Below, in pieces: positions 45,527 to 55,466 of a stretch of DNA of 64,000 nucleotides. The notes beneath the pieces were generated by a model, which ran no database searches, had not been told where the DNA came from, and saw nothing but the letters and a program-made list of their open reading frames with translations. The translations under genes and the position numbers were made by a program. Each line of letters opens with the position of its first letter. Within the stretch, counting starts at the first letter, position 1. The stretch is from Edaphosphingomonas laterariae (GTDB lineage: Bacteria; Pseudomonadota; Alphaproteobacteria; Sphingomonadales; Sphingomonadaceae), in assembly GCF_900188165.1 (NCBI RefSeq), contig NZ_FZOS01000007.1, positions 108,972 through 172,971 of the forward strand, read 5' to 3'.

Positions 45527-46642
45527 ATGACCGGGGAATTCGAAGCAGCCGCCAATGTCGCCACCGGGGCCTGGGTGGCGGGCGCCGTTGATGGCGAGGG
45601 GCGCCGCACGGGCGGCCATGGCCATGCGCATGGCGATGACGGGCACACGCATGAAAGCGCCTGCCTGAATTGCGGCACGCCGCTCGCCGGCCATTATTGC
45701 CATGAATGCGGGCAGGGCGCGCATCTGCACCGTTCGGCGATGGCGCTAATCCACGACATCGCCCATGGCGTGTTCCATTTCGAAGGCAAGATGTGGGGCA
45801 CCCTGCCGCTGCTCGCCTGGAAGCCGGGCGAGCTGACCCGCCGCTATATCGCGGGTGAACGCGCGAAGTTCGTGTCGCCGCTGGCGCTGTTCCTGTTCTC
45901 GGTATTCCTGATGGTGGCGGTGTTCTCGTGGGTCGGCCTGCCGATCCGCGGCGCCGACCCCGCCACGCTGGAGGACGTGACCGTCGATCTGACCGAGGCC
46001 CGCAAGGAAATCGGCGCGGAGAACGACCAGACCGCCGCCAAGATCGCGGCGCTGGAAAAGGAGCGCGACGCGCTGATCAAGGCGGGCGATAATGCCAAGG
46101 CGATCAACCAGAATATCGCCGATCTGAAACGCGAAATGGCGATCACCAATATGATGACCGGCCGTGTCGCCGAACAGGCCGGGCGCTCCGACTGGAAGGC
46201 ATCGACCGGCTGGCCGACGCTGGACAAGGGTATCGAGAAGGCGACCAAGAACCCGGAGCTTCTGCTCTACAAGGTGCAATCCTCCGCCTATAAATTCTCG
46301 TGGATGCTGATCCCGATCTCGCTGCCGTTCATCTGGCTGATGTTCGCGTGGCGCTGGCGCTTCGGCCTTTACGACCATGCGATCTTCGCCATCTATTCGC
46401 TGGCGGCGATGACATTGCTGGCGGTGATGATGAGCTTTGCCGCGCTGGTGCTGCCGGCGGCCGCGATCATCACGATCATCACCTTCTTTCCGCCGGTCCA
46501 CATGTACCGGCAGCTGAAAGGGGCCTATTCGCTCGGCTGGTTCAGCGCGCTGTGGCGCACCTGCTTCCTCATGTTTTCGGCCACCTTCGCGGCGACGATC
46601 TTCGTGCTGCTGCTGGTGGCGATGGGCGTGACCGGGCATTGA
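45527..46642 (+). CDS. DUF3667 membrane protein with His-rich N-terminus
   Basis: A 371-residue protein. A His-rich leader (GGHGHAHGDDGHTH) precedes a zinc-ribbon-like CLNCGTPLAGHYCHECGQG, then the DUF3667 block (PGELTRRYIAGERAKFVSPL), one membrane helix, a charged coiled coil (about residues 155-205) and three C-terminal membrane helices. DUF3667 proteins are common in sphingomonads and their role is unknown. The His/Cys-rich start suggests metal binding on the cytoplasmic side. Confidence 0.88.
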   Translation: MTGEFEAAANVATGAWVAGAVDGEGRRTGGHGHAHGDDGHTHESACLNCGTPLAGHYCHECGQGAHLHRSAMALIHDIAHGVFHFEGKMWGTLPLLAWKPGELTRRYIAGERAKFVSPLALFLFSVFLMVAVFSWVGLPIRGADPATLEDVTVDLTEARKEIGAENDQTAAKIAALEKERDALIKAGDNAKAINQNIADLKREMAITNMMTGRVAEQAGRSDWKASTGWPTLDKGIEKATKNPELLLYKVQSSAYKFSWMLIPISLPFIWLMFAWRWRFGLYDHAIFAIYSLAAMTLLAVMMSFAALVLPAAAIITIITFFPPVHMYRQLKGAYSLGWFSALWRTCFLMFSATFAATIFVLLLVAMGVTGH

Positions 46643-46715
46643 CCCGGCATCCGGCGACCCGGCATCCGGCCGTATTTTCGCAGCTTCACGCAACAGGCTC
46701 ACGCAAGGATAGCCG

Positions 46716-47018
46716 ATGACCGCTTATGTCGTGCTGATCAAGGAACGGACGAAGGATGCCGACGCGCTGGCGCGTTACGCCGAAAAGGCGGTCGCCGCGC
46801 GCGACGGCCATGCCATCACCCCGCTGGCGCTCTATGGCGCGTTCGCGCAACTGGAAGGCGACCCGGCCGAAGGCGCGGTGATCATTTCCTTCCCCACCAT
46901 GGCCGATGCGCGCTCCTGGTATGACAGCCCGGCCTATCAGGAAGCGCTCACCCACCGGAAGGCGGGCGGCGAATATCGGGTGTTCATGGTCGAAGGCGTC
47001 GACGCGACGGCCGGGTAG
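46716..47018 (+). CDS. DUF1330 domain protein
   Basis: A 100-residue protein of the DUF1330 (ferredoxin-like dimeric alpha/beta-barrel) family: TAYVVLIKERTKDADALARYAEKA, then EGAVIISFPTMADARSWYDS and AYQEALTHRKAGGEYRVFMVEG. The domain fills the whole protein and its catalytic role is unknown. It begins at the ATG at 46716, 73 bases after the DUF3667 gene. Confidence 0.9.
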   Translation: MTAYVVLIKERTKDADALARYAEKAVAARDGHAITPLALYGAFAQLEGDPAEGAVIISFPTMADARSWYDSPAYQEALTHRKAGGEYRVFMVEGVDATAG

Positions 47019-47066
47019 GGCGGCTGTCCGGCGCGCGCGGGGCGCGACGGCCATTGCCAGACGCTA

Positions 47067-48179
47067 TTATTCCGCGCCGTGGCCTTGGGCCAGATAATCG
47101 CGCGACTGCATTTCCATCAGGCGGCTGACGGTGCGTTCGAATTCGAAGGCGCCGTCGCCGCTGGGATAGAGGCTGGCCGGTTCGGCATCGGCCGTGGCGA
47201 TCAGCTTGACCTTATGTTCGTAGAGCGCGTCGATCAGCGTCTTGAAGCGGGCGGCTTCGTTGCGCTTGTCGGGGCCGAGCACGGGGATGCCGACGATGAT
47301 GACCGTGTGATAATTGCGCGCGATCGCCAGATAATCGGGGGCGCCGCGCGCTTCGGCGCAGAGCCGCTTGAACGAGAATACGGCGACGCCCTTCAGGCTT
47401 TTCGGCACGTGCATCGAACGGCCGCCATGAATGGCAAGCTCGGCGCTCGGCACATGGACCGAATCCTCGGGCGGGAAATCGGTCATGCGGAAGAAGGCGG
47501 CGCGGACGGCCTCGGTCGCCTCCGGCCCGTTGGGCACATACCAGGTGGGCGCGCCACCCAGGCGGGCCAGCCGGTAATCGGTCGGGCCGTCCAGCGTCAG
47601 CACGTCCATCCGCGCCTCGATCAGCGCGATGAAGGGCAGGAAATGTTCGCGGTTCAGGCCGTCCTTGTAGAGATCTTTCGGCGGACGGTTGGAGGTGGTG
47701 ACGACGACGACGCCCGCATCGATCAGGCCGGTGAACAGGCGGCTCATGATCATCGCGTCGGCGGTGTTGTTGATCACCATCTCGTCAAAGGCGAGGAGCT
47801 TCGCTTCCTCCGCCAGCGCGGCGACCACGGGGGCGATCGGATCGCCCTTTTCCTTGGCGCGCTCGACGCGCAGGCGATCATGCACCTCGATCATGAATTC
47901 GTGGAAATGGACCCGGCGCTTGTGCGTCATCCGCACGCAATCGAAGAACAGGTCCATCAGCATGGACTTGCCCCGGCCGACGCTGCCCCAGATGTAGAGG
48001 CCGCGCGGGGGCGGGGGCGCCTTGCGCAGCATCCGCCACAGCACGCTGCCCTTTTCGGGCTGGACCGAAAGCTGTTCGGCCAGATCGTGCAGCCTTTCGA
48101 TCGTGCGGGCCTGATCGGGATCGGGGCGCAACTGGCCGCTGGCAAGCAGGTCGGCGTAGCGATCCTTGACGGTGCTCAT
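47067..48179 (-). CDS. zapE: ZapE/AFG1-like division ATPase
   Basis: A 370-residue AAA-like ATPase that associates with the division ring under stress. It has Walker A GSVGRGKSMLMDLFFD, HFHEFMIEVHDRL, Walker B LLAFDEMVINNTADAM, TSNRPPKDLYKDGLNREHFL and FSFKRLCAEARGAPDYLAIA. The ATG at 48179 is chosen; it overlaps the stop of the upstream thioesterase gene (ATGA). The longer frame to 48344 is a shadow of that gene. Confidence 0.94.
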   Translation of the reverse strand: MSTVKDRYADLLASGQLRPDPDQARTIERLHDLAEQLSVQPEKGSVLWRMLRKAPPPPRGLYIWGSVGRGKSMLMDLFFDCVRMTHKRRVHFHEFMIEVHDRLRVERAKEKGDPIAPVVAALAEEAKLLAFDEMVINNTADAMIMSRLFTGLIDAGVVVVTTSNRPPKDLYKDGLNREHFLPFIALIEARMDVLTLDGPTDYRLARLGGAPTWYVPNGPEATEAVRAAFFRMTDFPPEDSVHVPSAELAIHGGRSMHVPKSLKGVAVFSFKRLCAEARGAPDYLAIARNYHTVIIVGIPVLGPDKRNEAARFKTLIDALYEHKVKLIATADAEPASLYPSGDGAFEFERTVSRLMEMQSRDYLAQGHGAE

Positions 48180-48622
48180 CGCTTGCCCGCCTTGCGCAGC
48201 GTGGCCGAAAAGGCGGCGACGGTGCCGTGCGACTGTTCGACAAGGCCGCGCACGAAGATCAGCCGCCCGGTTTCGCGCAGCACCTCGACCACGGCGTCGA
48301 GCGGTTCGGCGAGCGAGCCGGGGCTGAGGAACTGGGCGTTGCAATCGAGCGTGACGCCGTTGCCGGCGGCCTTGGCGCCGCAGGCTTCGGCCCCGGCGAA
48401 CAGCGCGATATCGACAAAGCCGAGCAGCGCGCCGCCGTGGACGGCATCGAGCATGTTGGAATGGCGGCGTTCGGGAAACATCCGCACCCGCGCCTTTCCG
48501 TCCGCTTCGGGCCGCACCAGCACGCGGCCCAGCGTATCGAGGAAACGATCGCTATCGTGCAGTTCCCAGCGGTTCCAGCCCGGAAAATCCGGGTCTGGAG
48601 TGCTGGAAAAGACGGGTTCCAT
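48176..48622 (-). CDS. PaaI-type hot-dog thioesterase
   Basis: A 148-residue hot-dog fold protein. It has the family segment SNMLDAVHGGALLGFVDIAL (HGG with catalytic Asp nearby) and LDCNAQFLSPGSL, typical of PaaI/YdiI-like acyl-CoA thioesterases. The acyl substrate is unknown. It is coupled to zapE by a four-base overlap. Confidence 0.87.
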   Translation of the reverse strand: MEPVFSSTPDPDFPGWNRWELHDSDRFLDTLGRVLVRPEADGKARVRMFPERRHSNMLDAVHGGALLGFVDIALFAGAEACGAKAAGNGVTLDCNAQFLSPGSLAEPLDAVVEVLRETGRLIFVRGLVEQSHGTVAAFSATLRKAGKR

Positions 48623-48646
48623 GGTCGCCGGCGCCTAGATCAATTC

Positions 48647-48740
48647 GTTTGTCCCGAGCGAAGTCGCGGGACGTGCCCGAGCGTAGACGAGGGCTTCTCG
48701 GCTTCGTTCGAAGGGTGTCTCGACTTCGCTCGACACAAAC
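48647..48740. repeat. Sphingomonad-type intergenic inverted repeat
   Basis: gtttgtcccgagcgaagtcg (48647-48666 and on to 48672) is mirrored by gtctcgacttcgctcgacac (48717-48736 and on to 48740), forming long imperfect arms around a 44-base centre. Translated, its centre gives the CPERSRGT-type junk peptide that is familiar from sphingomonad genomes. It fills the gap downstream of sdhB (minus strand) and may end that operon. Confidence 0.65.
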
Positions 48741-48773
48741 GGAGTGGGGTGAATCAACCTAGATCACCTCACT

Positions 48774-49559
48774 TTAGATCTGGCGCTCGACTTCCATCTT
48801 CTTGATCTCCGCGATCGCGCGCGCCGGGGACAGGCCCTTGGGGCACACGTTCGAGCAGTTCATGATGGTGTGGCAGCGATAGAGACGGAACGGATCCTCA
48901 AGTTCGTCCAGCCGTTCGCCGGTGAACTCGTCGCGGCTGTCGGCCAGCCAGCGATAGGCCTGCAGCAGGATCGCCGGGCCGAGGAACTTGTCGCTGTTCC
49001 ACCAGTAGCTCGGGCACGAGGTGGAGCAGCAGGCGCACAGGATGCATTCGTAGAGGCCGTCGAGCTTGGCGCGGTCTTCCGGCGACTGCAGGCGCTCCTT
49101 GCCCGAGGGCGCCGGAGTGACGGTCTTCAGCCAGGGCTGGATCGACGCATACTGCGCGTAGAAGTGCGTGAAGTCCGGCACCAGATCCTTGATGACGTCC
49201 ATGTGCGGCAGCGGGGTGATGCGCACCTCGCCCTTGCAGTCCTCGATCGCGGTGGTGCAGGCGAGGCCGTTCTTGCCGTTCATGTTCATCGAGCACGAAC
49301 CGCAAATGCCTTCGCGGCACGACCGGCGGAAGGTGAGCGACGCGTCCTGCTCGTTCTTCATCTTGATCAGGGCGTCGAGCACCATCGGGCCGCAATTGTC
49401 GAGATCGATCTCGAACTTGTCGTAACGCGGATTTTCGCCCGAATCCGGATCGTAGCGATAGACCTTGAACGTCTTGACGTTGGTCGCGTCGGACGGGGCC
49501 TTGTGGACCTTGCCGCCGGACCGGATCTTGCTGTTCTTGGGAAGCGAGAATTCAGCCAT
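48774..49559 (-). CDS. sdhB: Succinate dehydrogenase iron-sulfur subunit
   Basis: A 261-residue subunit of respiratory complex II. Three cluster-binding groups are intact: [20 protein letters not shown] then AC for [2Fe-2S], [12 protein letters not shown] for [4Fe-4S] and [14 protein letters not shown] for [3Fe-4S]. The ATG at 49559 has GGAG eight bases upstream, inside the end of the preceding small gene. It is the last gene of the sdhC-sdhD-sdhA-(small gene)-sdhB unit. Confidence 0.97.
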   Translation of the reverse strand: MAEFSLPKNSKIRSGGKVHKAPSDATNVKTFKVYRYDPDSGENPRYDKFEIDLDNCGPMVLDALIKMKNEQDASLTFRRSCREGICGSCSMNMNGKNGLACTTAIEDCKGEVRITPLPHMDVIKDLVPDFTHFYAQYASIQPWLKTVTPAPSGKERLQSPEDRAKLDGLYECILCACCSTSCPSYWWNSDKFLGPAILLQAYRWLADSRDEFTGERLDELEDPFRLYRCHTIMNCSNVCPKGLSPARAIAEIKKMEVERQI

Positions 49560-49563
49560 CTAT

Positions 49564-49902
49564 TTAGCTCCGCACCAATACGGTGACCAAAAGGGCGATC
49601 TGCAACGCGCCTATAGCCAGCACGAGTAATCTCGTTTGATTCGTACTTTCCACGAATTTTGCCGTCAAAGCATCAACACGTTCGTTCATCTTGTTTTCAA
49701 GCGCACCGAACGCGCGGGCGGTTTCTTCATCAGTTGGAAGGTTGCCCAACATATCTGCCAAACTCGAATTGGAAATGTCCTCCGAAGATGGCTTTTTTGA
49801 CGATGCAAAGATGCGTTTCCAAACGTCTGACACGGCTTTTTGCCCCGCCTCGCTGGCAAGTACGTCAGCCGCTTTGGTGAGCACCACTGTTGGCCAAGCC
49901 AT
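49564..49902 (-). CDS. Small membrane-anchored protein inside the sdh operon
   Basis: A 112-residue protein with an amphipathic N-terminal half (TKAADVLASEAGQKAVSDVW), an acidic Ser-rich stretch, a helical segment (GALENKMNERVDALTAKF) and one C-terminal membrane helix (LLVLAIGALQIALLVTVLV). It starts one base after the sdhA stop and ends four bases before sdhB, replacing the usual direct sdhA-sdhB junction. Codon use is visibly more AT-tolerant than in its neighbours. No family is recognised; the helix-coil-anchor layout recalls small membrane-tethered accessory proteins. It may be a recent insertion. Confidence 0.72.
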   Translation of the reverse strand: MAWPTVVLTKAADVLASEAGQKAVSDVWKRIFASSKKPSSEDISNSSLADMLGNLPTDEETARAFGALENKMNERVDALTAKFVESTNQTRLLVLAIGALQIALLVTVLVRS

Positions 49903-49903
49903 C

Positions 49904-51706
49904 TCAGTAAACCCGCGCCTTGGGCTTGATGTACTCAGCCTCGTCGGTGAGCGTGTAATCGTGCACCGGACGATAATCGAGCGTCACCTTGCCGCCCGAG
50001 CCGCCCCAGCCTTCGAACCACGAGATGGTGTGCTTCATCCAGTTCGCGTCGTCGCGATCGGGGAAGTCCTCGTGCGCGTGGGCGCCGCGCGATTCCTTGC
50101 GGTTGTTCGCGCTTTCCATGGTGCAGACGGCCTGCGCCATCAGGTTGTCGAGCTCCAGCGTCTCGATCAGATCGGTGTTCCAGATCAGCGAGCGATCGGT
50201 GAGGCCGACGTCCTGGAGGCGCTTGTTGACCTTCTGCATCTGTTCGACGCCTTCGGCCAGGAGTGCGCTGTCGCGGAACACCGCGGCGTGCTTCTGCATG
50301 GTGTGCTGCATGTCGAGGCGCACCTCGGCCGTGGGCGAGCCGCCCTTGGCGTTGCGATACTTGTCGACGCGGCCCAGCGCGAAATCGGCCGAATCCTTCG
50401 GCAGATCCTTGTGCGGCGAATTGGGCTTGATCGTTTCCTTCAGGTGCAGGCCGGTTGCGCGGCCGAACACGACGAGATCGATCAGCGAGTTGGAGCCGAG
50501 GCGGTTGGCGCCGTGGACCGACACGCAGGCCGCTTCACCCACCGCATAGAGGCCGGGCACGATCACTTCGGGATCGTCGCCAACCTTGGTCACCACCTGG
50601 CCATGATAGTTACAGGGGATGCCGCCCATATTGTAGTGGACGGTGGGGGTGACGGGCAGCGGCTGGCGGGTGAGATCGACGCCTGCGAAGATCTTGCCGC
50701 TTTCGGTGATGCCGGGCAGGCGTTCCGCCAGCACCGCCGGATCGATATGATCGAGGTGCAGGTAGATATGGTCGCCCTTGGGGCCGACGCCGCGACCTTC
50801 GCGCATCTCCATCGCCATCGACCGCGACACGACGTCGCGCGAGGCGAGGTCCTTCGCCGACGGGGCATAGCGTTCCATGAAACGCTCACCCTGCGAGTTG
50901 GTGAGGTAGCCGCCTTCGCCGCGCGCGCCTTCGGTGATGAGCACGCCAGCACCATAGATGCCGGTCGGGTGGAACTGCACGAATTCCAGATCCTGCAGCG
51001 GCAGGCCGGCGCGCAGCACCATGCCGCCGCCATCGCCCGTGCAGCTGTGCGCCGACGTTGCCGAGAAATAGGCGCGGCCATAGCCGCCCGTCGCGAGCAC
51101 GACCGAATGGCTGCGGAAGCGGTGGATGCTGCCGTCTTCCATGCAGATCGCGATCACGCCGCGGCATTCGCCGTCGACCATGATCAGATCGATGGCGAAA
51201 TATTCGATGAAGAAGTCCGCGTCATATTTCAGGCTCTGCTGATAGAGCGCGTGAAGCATGGCGTGGCCGGTGCGGTCGGCCGCGGCGCAGGTGCGCTGCA
51301 CGGGCGGGCCGGCACCCATATTCTGCATGTGGCCGCCGAACGGACGCTGGTAGATCGTCCCGTTCTGGTTGCGGCTGAACGGCACGCCGGCATGTTCCAG
51401 CTCGTAAACCGCCGCCGGCGCTTCGCGCACCATATATTCGATGGCGTCCTGGTCGCCCAGCCAGTCCGACCCCTTGACGGTGTCGTACATGTGCCAGGTC
51501 CAGTGATCCGGGCTGTTGTTGCCCAGGCTGGCGGCGATGCCGCCCTGCGCCGCGACCGTGTGGCTGCGCGTCGGGAACACCTTGGTGATGCACGCCGTCT
51601 TCAGGCCGGCTTCGGCCGAACCCATGGTGGCGCGCAGGCCCGAGCCGCCAGCACCCACGACGACCGTGTCGTAGATGTGGTCGATGATCTTATAGGCTTC
51701 GGTCAT
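49904..51706 (-). CDS. sdhA: Succinate dehydrogenase flavoprotein subunit
   Basis: A 600-residue catalytic subunit of complex II. It has [20 protein letters not shown] for FAD binding, the FAD-linked His in [33 protein letters not shown], the active-site region [10 protein letters not shown] and [13 protein letters not shown]. The length is normal. The stop is one base from the next small gene; the start overlaps sdhD by one base. Confidence 0.98.
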   Translation of the reverse strand: MTEAYKIIDHIYDTVVVGAGGSGLRATMGSAEAGLKTACITKVFPTRSHTVAAQGGIAASLGNNSPDHWTWHMYDTVKGSDWLGDQDAIEYMVREAPAAVYELEHAGVPFSRNQNGTIYQRPFGGHMQNMGAGPPVQRTCAAADRTGHAMLHALYQQSLKYDADFFIEYFAIDLIMVDGECRGVIAICMEDGSIHRFRSHSVVLATGGYGRAYFSATSAHSCTGDGGGMVLRAGLPLQDLEFVQFHPTGIYGAGVLITEGARGEGGYLTNSQGERFMERYAPSAKDLASRDVVSRSMAMEMREGRGVGPKGDHIYLHLDHIDPAVLAERLPGITESGKIFAGVDLTRQPLPVTPTVHYNMGGIPCNYHGQVVTKVGDDPEVIVPGLYAVGEAACVSVHGANRLGSNSLIDLVVFGRATGLHLKETIKPNSPHKDLPKDSADFALGRVDKYRNAKGGSPTAEVRLDMQHTMQKHAAVFRDSALLAEGVEQMQKVNKRLQDVGLTDRSLIWNTDLIETLELDNLMAQAVCTMESANNRKESRGAHAHEDFPDRDDANWMKHTISWFEGWGGSGGKVTLDYRPVHDYTLTDEAEYIKPKARVY

Positions 51707-52095
51707 CAGCCTTGAACTCCACCGAACGCGATCTTCAGGATCGAGAAGATCGCGAGCGCGGCCGCACCGACCGCATAGAAATTGAGGGCGAGGAGCGCCG
51801 CGACGCGCAGGCCGTCGTCATGCACATAATCCTCGATGAACACCTGCAGGCCGATGCGCAGATGCCAGAACACCGAAATGGTGAGCAGCACCAGCGCCAC
51901 CGCCACGAAGGGCGACGACAGCCAGGTCGTGACCGTCACATAATCGAGCACCGGCAGCCGGAAGATCGACACGACGAACCAGAGGACGAGGATAAGGTTG
52001 CCCGCGGCCGTCAGCCGCTGATGCCACCAGTGAAGCGACCCGTGCTTTGCGGATCCATAGCCGCGGACGCGGCCGATGCCGGTTCCCGTTCCCAT
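51706..52095 (-). CDS. sdhD: Succinate dehydrogenase membrane anchor SdhD
   Basis: A 129-residue anchor with three membrane helices. The family segments include [12 protein letters not shown] near the start, [19 protein letters not shown] with the His and Asp near the quinone site, and a last helix from [14 protein letters not shown]. It overlaps sdhA and sdhC by one base each. Confidence 0.95.
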   Translation of the reverse strand: MGTGTGIGRVRGYGSAKHGSLHWWHQRLTAAGNLILVLWFVVSIFRLPVLDYVTVTTWLSSPFVAVALVLLTISVFWHLRIGLQVFIEDYVHDDGLRVAALLALNFYAVGAAALAIFSILKIAFGGVQG

Positions 52096-52526
52096 CAGCC
52101 CCTCGCGAAACAGATATAGGCCCAGATCAGGGCGGTGACGGCGACGGACCCGACGATCGTCAGGATCGCGCCGATGCGGTTGGACTTCAGCTCATAACCC
52201 GCGCCCGTATCGAGCACGAAATGGCGAAGCCCGGAGAAAAGATGCTGGAAGAAGCTCCAGGTGAGGCCGATCGCGACGATCTTGGCCAGCACGTTGACGG
52301 CGAAACCCAGCGTGTCGCCTTCGGCGGCTTCCACTGCATAATAGCGGAAGGATTCATAATAATCCGGGCCGCTGGCCGCAGCAGCCAGCCACCAGGTGAA
52401 GAGAACGCCCCCGCCGATGGCGAGCGCGGTGCCCGTCGCACGATGCAGGATCGAAACCAGCATGTGCGGGCCCCACCGCCATATCGTGAGATGCGGGGAA
52501 AGCGGGCGTGCGGCGTTACGAGACAT
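52095..52526 (-). CDS. sdhC: Succinate dehydrogenase cytochrome b556 subunit
   Basis: A 143-residue anchor with three membrane helices. It has RPLSPHLTIWRWGPHMLVSI and LHRATG, the SdhC start, and HLFSGLRHFVLDTG with the heme-ligand His. The ATG at 52526 follows GGGGGA by about five bases. It is the first gene of the sdh operon, divergent from the chemoreceptor genes with 151 bases between. Confidence 0.95.
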   Translation of the reverse strand: MSRNAARPLSPHLTIWRWGPHMLVSILHRATGTALAIGGGVLFTWWLAAAASGPDYYESFRYYAVEAAEGDTLGFAVNVLAKIVAIGLTWSFFQHLFSGLRHFVLDTGAGYELKSNRIGAILTIVGSVAVTALIWAYICFARG

Positions 52527-52677
52527 GGAAGTCCCCCTAATCGATAGTCGCGGTCCCTTTAGCCGAACCTCGCCGTCTTGCAACCTTGTGGGGCCGATGC
52601 CGCGCTAATAACCCCCCATTTACCAACGGCCGGCTAAGCTCCTGCGTGAAATCCGCGCGTTGCGTGCAGGGGAGAGA

Positions 52678-54015
52678 ATGGTGAGCGGCTATTTTACGCA
52701 GCAGACACCCGCCGAGGTCCATATTCCGATGCCGGAAGAAGATGTTGCGCAACGGCTGGCGCTTTATAATCGCGATGGCCGGCTGGAAGCCGATCTGCGC
52801 TTCCTGTGGGAACATGCCGCGCCGCTGATCCGCCAGGCGAGTACGCAATATTGGGAAGCCACCGATTTCGGTGGCAGCGACGGTACCGATCGCTTCATCG
52901 ATTTCATCGAACAGAAATATACGATGCCGTTGGATGCCGCCTGGGTGCGCCATGCCGCCCAGCCGGCGCGCGAAATCTATCACCTGCACATTCCGCTGCC
53001 GACGGTGGTGGAAGGGCTGATCACCTTTGCGGAGATCGCCAGCGAGATCTTCCGCACGGAGATCGAGGATGCCGAGGTGCGCCGCCGCGCGATCTACATC
53101 ATGCACCGCATGTCGTGCATCGAGGCGGAGATCATCGTCGCGCAGATCACCCATCTCGAACGGCATGCCGCGCTGATCCAGCGCGCGGATGCCAGCAGCC
53201 GCTTCCAGGGCACGGTTGTCACCATCCTTGAAGATACCGTCGCCAATGCGCGCGACCTGAAGAGCAAGACGGTCGAAACCTCGGTCGCGGCGCGCGGCAT
53301 GCTGGGCAAGGCATCCGAAGTGGCGGCGGCGGCCGAACAGTCGGCGACCGCGATGCGCGAGGCGGCGCATACGGCGGCGGGGCTGATCCGCGCGATCGAG
53401 GAAGCGCGCGGGGAGGTCGAATCGGCGGCCGCCGTGGCGACCCGCGCGGCCGCGCAGTCGGCCGAGGCGGTGATGGTGACGGAGGCGCTGTCCGATCATG
53501 CCAAGGCGATCGAATCGATCCTCGGCCTGATCCGTGACATTGCCGGCCAGACCAACCTGCTGGCGCTCAACGCGACGATCGAGGCGGCGCGCGCGGGTGA
53601 CGCCGGGCGCGGCTTCGCCGTGGTGGCGCAGGAGGTGAAGAGCCTCGCCAGTCAGACCGCGCGGGCGACCGACGATATCGCCGCGAAGATCGCCGCGATC
53701 CAGGCCGCGACCGACCAGACATTGCAGGCCAATGGCTCGATCCGCGACACGGTGGGCGAGGTGCAGACATCGGCCCGGCGGATCCAGCAGGCGATGGAGG
53801 TGCAGGCGCAGACCGTCACCTCGATCACCGCCGCCGTCGATGAAACCGCGCTCGCCGCCGATTCGATGTCGGGCACGATCGCGGCGATCCGTTCGGACAC
53901 CGTGGCCGTGGCGGGCGAGATCGATCGCCTTGAAACCGGGTTCCAGGCGGTTGATTCCCGGCTTACCGATCTCGAGGTCGCGACCAGCGAGTTCGTTTCC
54001 CGTATCGCTGCCTGA
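52678..54015 (+). CDS. Soluble globin-coupled-sensor chemoreceptor A
   Basis: A 445-residue cytoplasmic methyl-accepting protein with no membrane helix. The N-terminal 170 residues resemble a protoglobin sensor: the segment [17 protein letters not shown] places His102 three residues before the Ile, as in HxxIGLP of known globin-coupled sensors, so it may bind heme and sense oxygen. The C-terminal half is a signalling coiled coil with the hairpin tip [20 protein letters not shown] and [19 protein letters not shown]. It starts at the ATG at 52678 after GGGGAGAGA. No che genes are in the window. Its signalling half is almost identical in DNA to the next gene. Confidence 0.85.
   Translation: MVSGYFTQQTPAEVHIPMPEEDVAQRLALYNRDGRLEADLRFLWEHAAPLIRQASTQYWEATDFGGSDGTDRFIDFIEQKYTMPLDAAWVRHAAQPAREIYHLHIPLPTVVEGLITFAEIASEIFRTEIEDAEVRRRAIYIMHRMSCIEAEIIVAQITHLERHAALIQRADASSRFQGTVVTILEDTVANARDLKSKTVETSVAARGMLGKASEVAAAAEQSATAMREAAHTAAGLIRAIEEARGEVESAAAVATRAAAQSAEAVMVTEALSDHAKAIESILGLIRDIAGQTNLLALNATIEAARAGDAGRGFAVVAQEVKSLASQTARATDDIAAKIAAIQAATDQTLQANGSIRDTVGEVQTSARRIQQAMEVQAQTVTSITAAVDETALAADSMSGTIAAIRSDTVAVAGEIDRLETGFQAVDSRLTDLEVATSEFVSRIAA
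53350..53860 (+). repeat. 511-bp near-identical repeat, copy 1
   Basis: This part of chemoreceptor A matches 54732-55242 base for base at a fixed offset of 1382 with only about a dozen differences, nearly all silent. It covers the signalling hairpin domain. Outside it the two genes diverge sharply, which points to recent duplication or gene conversion. Confidence 0.88.
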
Positions 54016-54026
54016 GCCGACCATCG

Positions 54027-55397
54027 ATGAACGCTGTTTCGAACCCGCGCCGCGACTGGGCGGCGCCCGCGCGCGAATATCGCATCCTGCTCGCCGAACG
54101 CCTGCCCGATTTTGATCGGGACGGCACCCTCGGCCGCGACGCCCGCGAGGTGTGGTCGCTGCTCGAAGGGCATGAGCGCGAGATTTCCGACACTTTCTGG
54201 GAACATTATCGTCTTTCGGCCGACGTGGCCGTGCGCTGGGCGCCCGATCAGGTGAAGCGGGCGATGGCCCGCAGCGTCGATTATGTGCGCCGGAAATATT
54301 CGGCGGCCACCGACCAGCAATGGGTCGATATGGCGCGCGACCACGCCTGGTCCGCCCATGCCGGGGGGATTCCGCTGACGACGGTGCTGGCCGCGCTGTC
54401 GGCGGCGCACCGCCGGACAAGCCAGCTATTGTTCGCCGCCTTGGGCGACGACCTGCCGCGTTATGCGCGGCTGTGCGACGTGGTGATGCGCCTCGCCGTG
54501 CTGGAGGCGGAGGTGATGACCGCGCTGGTCAACGCGATTCGCGAGCGCGAGCAGGCGGACGGCCGCAATGCCGGCGCCACCTTGTTTCGTGAACAGATCG
54601 GTTCGGAGGTGGACACCGCGTCGACCGAGGGCGAGCGCCTTCGCGTCAGCGCGTCTGAAGCAACGCACACCGTGCGCGGCATGCTGGGCAAGGCGGCGGA
54701 AGTGGTTTCCGCGTCCGAGCAATCGGCGATGGCGATGCGCGAGGCGGCGCATACGGCAGCGGGGCTGATCCGCGCGATCGAGGAAGCGCGTGGCGAGGTC
54801 GAATCGGCGGCCGCCGTGGCGACCCGCGCGGCCGCGCAGTCGGCCGAGGCGGTGATGGTAACGGAGGCGCTGTCCGATCATGCCAAGGCGATCGAATCGA
54901 TCCTTGGCCTGATCCGCGACATTGCCGGGCAGACCAACCTGCTGGCGCTCAACGCGACGATCGAGGCGGCGCGCGCGGGTGACGCCGGGCGCGGCTTCGC
55001 CGTGGTGGCGCAGGAGGTGAAGAGCCTCGCCAGCCAGACCGCGCGGGCGACCGACGATATCGCTGCGAAGATCGCCGCGATCCAGGCGGCGACCGACCAG
55101 ACATTGCAGGCCAATGGCTCGATCCGCGACACGGTGGGCGAGGTGCAGACATCGGCCCGGCGGATCCAGCAGGCGATGGAGGTGCAGGCGCAGACCGTCA
55201 CCTCGATCACCGCCGCCGTCGACGAAACCGCGCTCGCCGCCGAAAGCTCGGCCCGGACGATGGCGTTGATCCATGGCGACACCGAAGCCGTGGCGCAGCA
55301 GATCGAACGGCTGGAAAACGGGCTGAAGGCTGCGGACAGCCGTCTGTCCGGCCTTGCCCGCGCGGCGGGCGAGTTCGTGACGCGGATCCACGCCTGA
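54027..55397 (+). CDS. Soluble globin-coupled-sensor-like chemoreceptor B
   Basis: A 456-residue soluble methyl-accepting protein paired with the gene 11 bases upstream. The signalling half is nearly identical to receptor A. The N-terminal sensor is diverged but keeps the same layout ([40 protein letters not shown]). At the expected proximal-His position it has Ala112, with a His one residue earlier (SAHAGGIPL), so heme binding is doubtful. It may pair with receptor A or sense another ligand. Confidence 0.83.
   Translation: MNAVSNPRRDWAAPAREYRILLAERLPDFDRDGTLGRDAREVWSLLEGHEREISDTFWEHYRLSADVAVRWAPDQVKRAMARSVDYVRRKYSAATDQQWVDMARDHAWSAHAGGIPLTTVLAALSAAHRRTSQLLFAALGDDLPRYARLCDVVMRLAVLEAEVMTALVNAIREREQADGRNAGATLFREQIGSEVDTASTEGERLRVSASEATHTVRGMLGKAAEVVSASEQSAMAMREAAHTAAGLIRAIEEARGEVESAAAVATRAAAQSAEAVMVTEALSDHAKAIESILGLIRDIAGQTNLLALNATIEAARAGDAGRGFAVVAQEVKSLASQTARATDDIAAKIAAIQAATDQTLQANGSIRDTVGEVQTSARRIQQAMEVQAQTVTSITAAVDETALAAESSARTMALIHGDTEAVAQQIERLENGLKAADSRLSGLARAAGEFVTRIHA
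54732..55242 (+). repeat. 511-bp near-identical repeat, copy 2
   Basis: Partner of 53350-53860, inside chemoreceptor B. The same hairpin-domain DNA is repeated with about a dozen substitutions, nearly all silent. Confidence 0.88.
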
Positions 55398-55466
55398 GCC
55401 CCGCGCAACGGCATTCCCGCCGCTAAACGCTTTTCACATGGCCCGCCGCCGCCTATCGGCGGGTCC

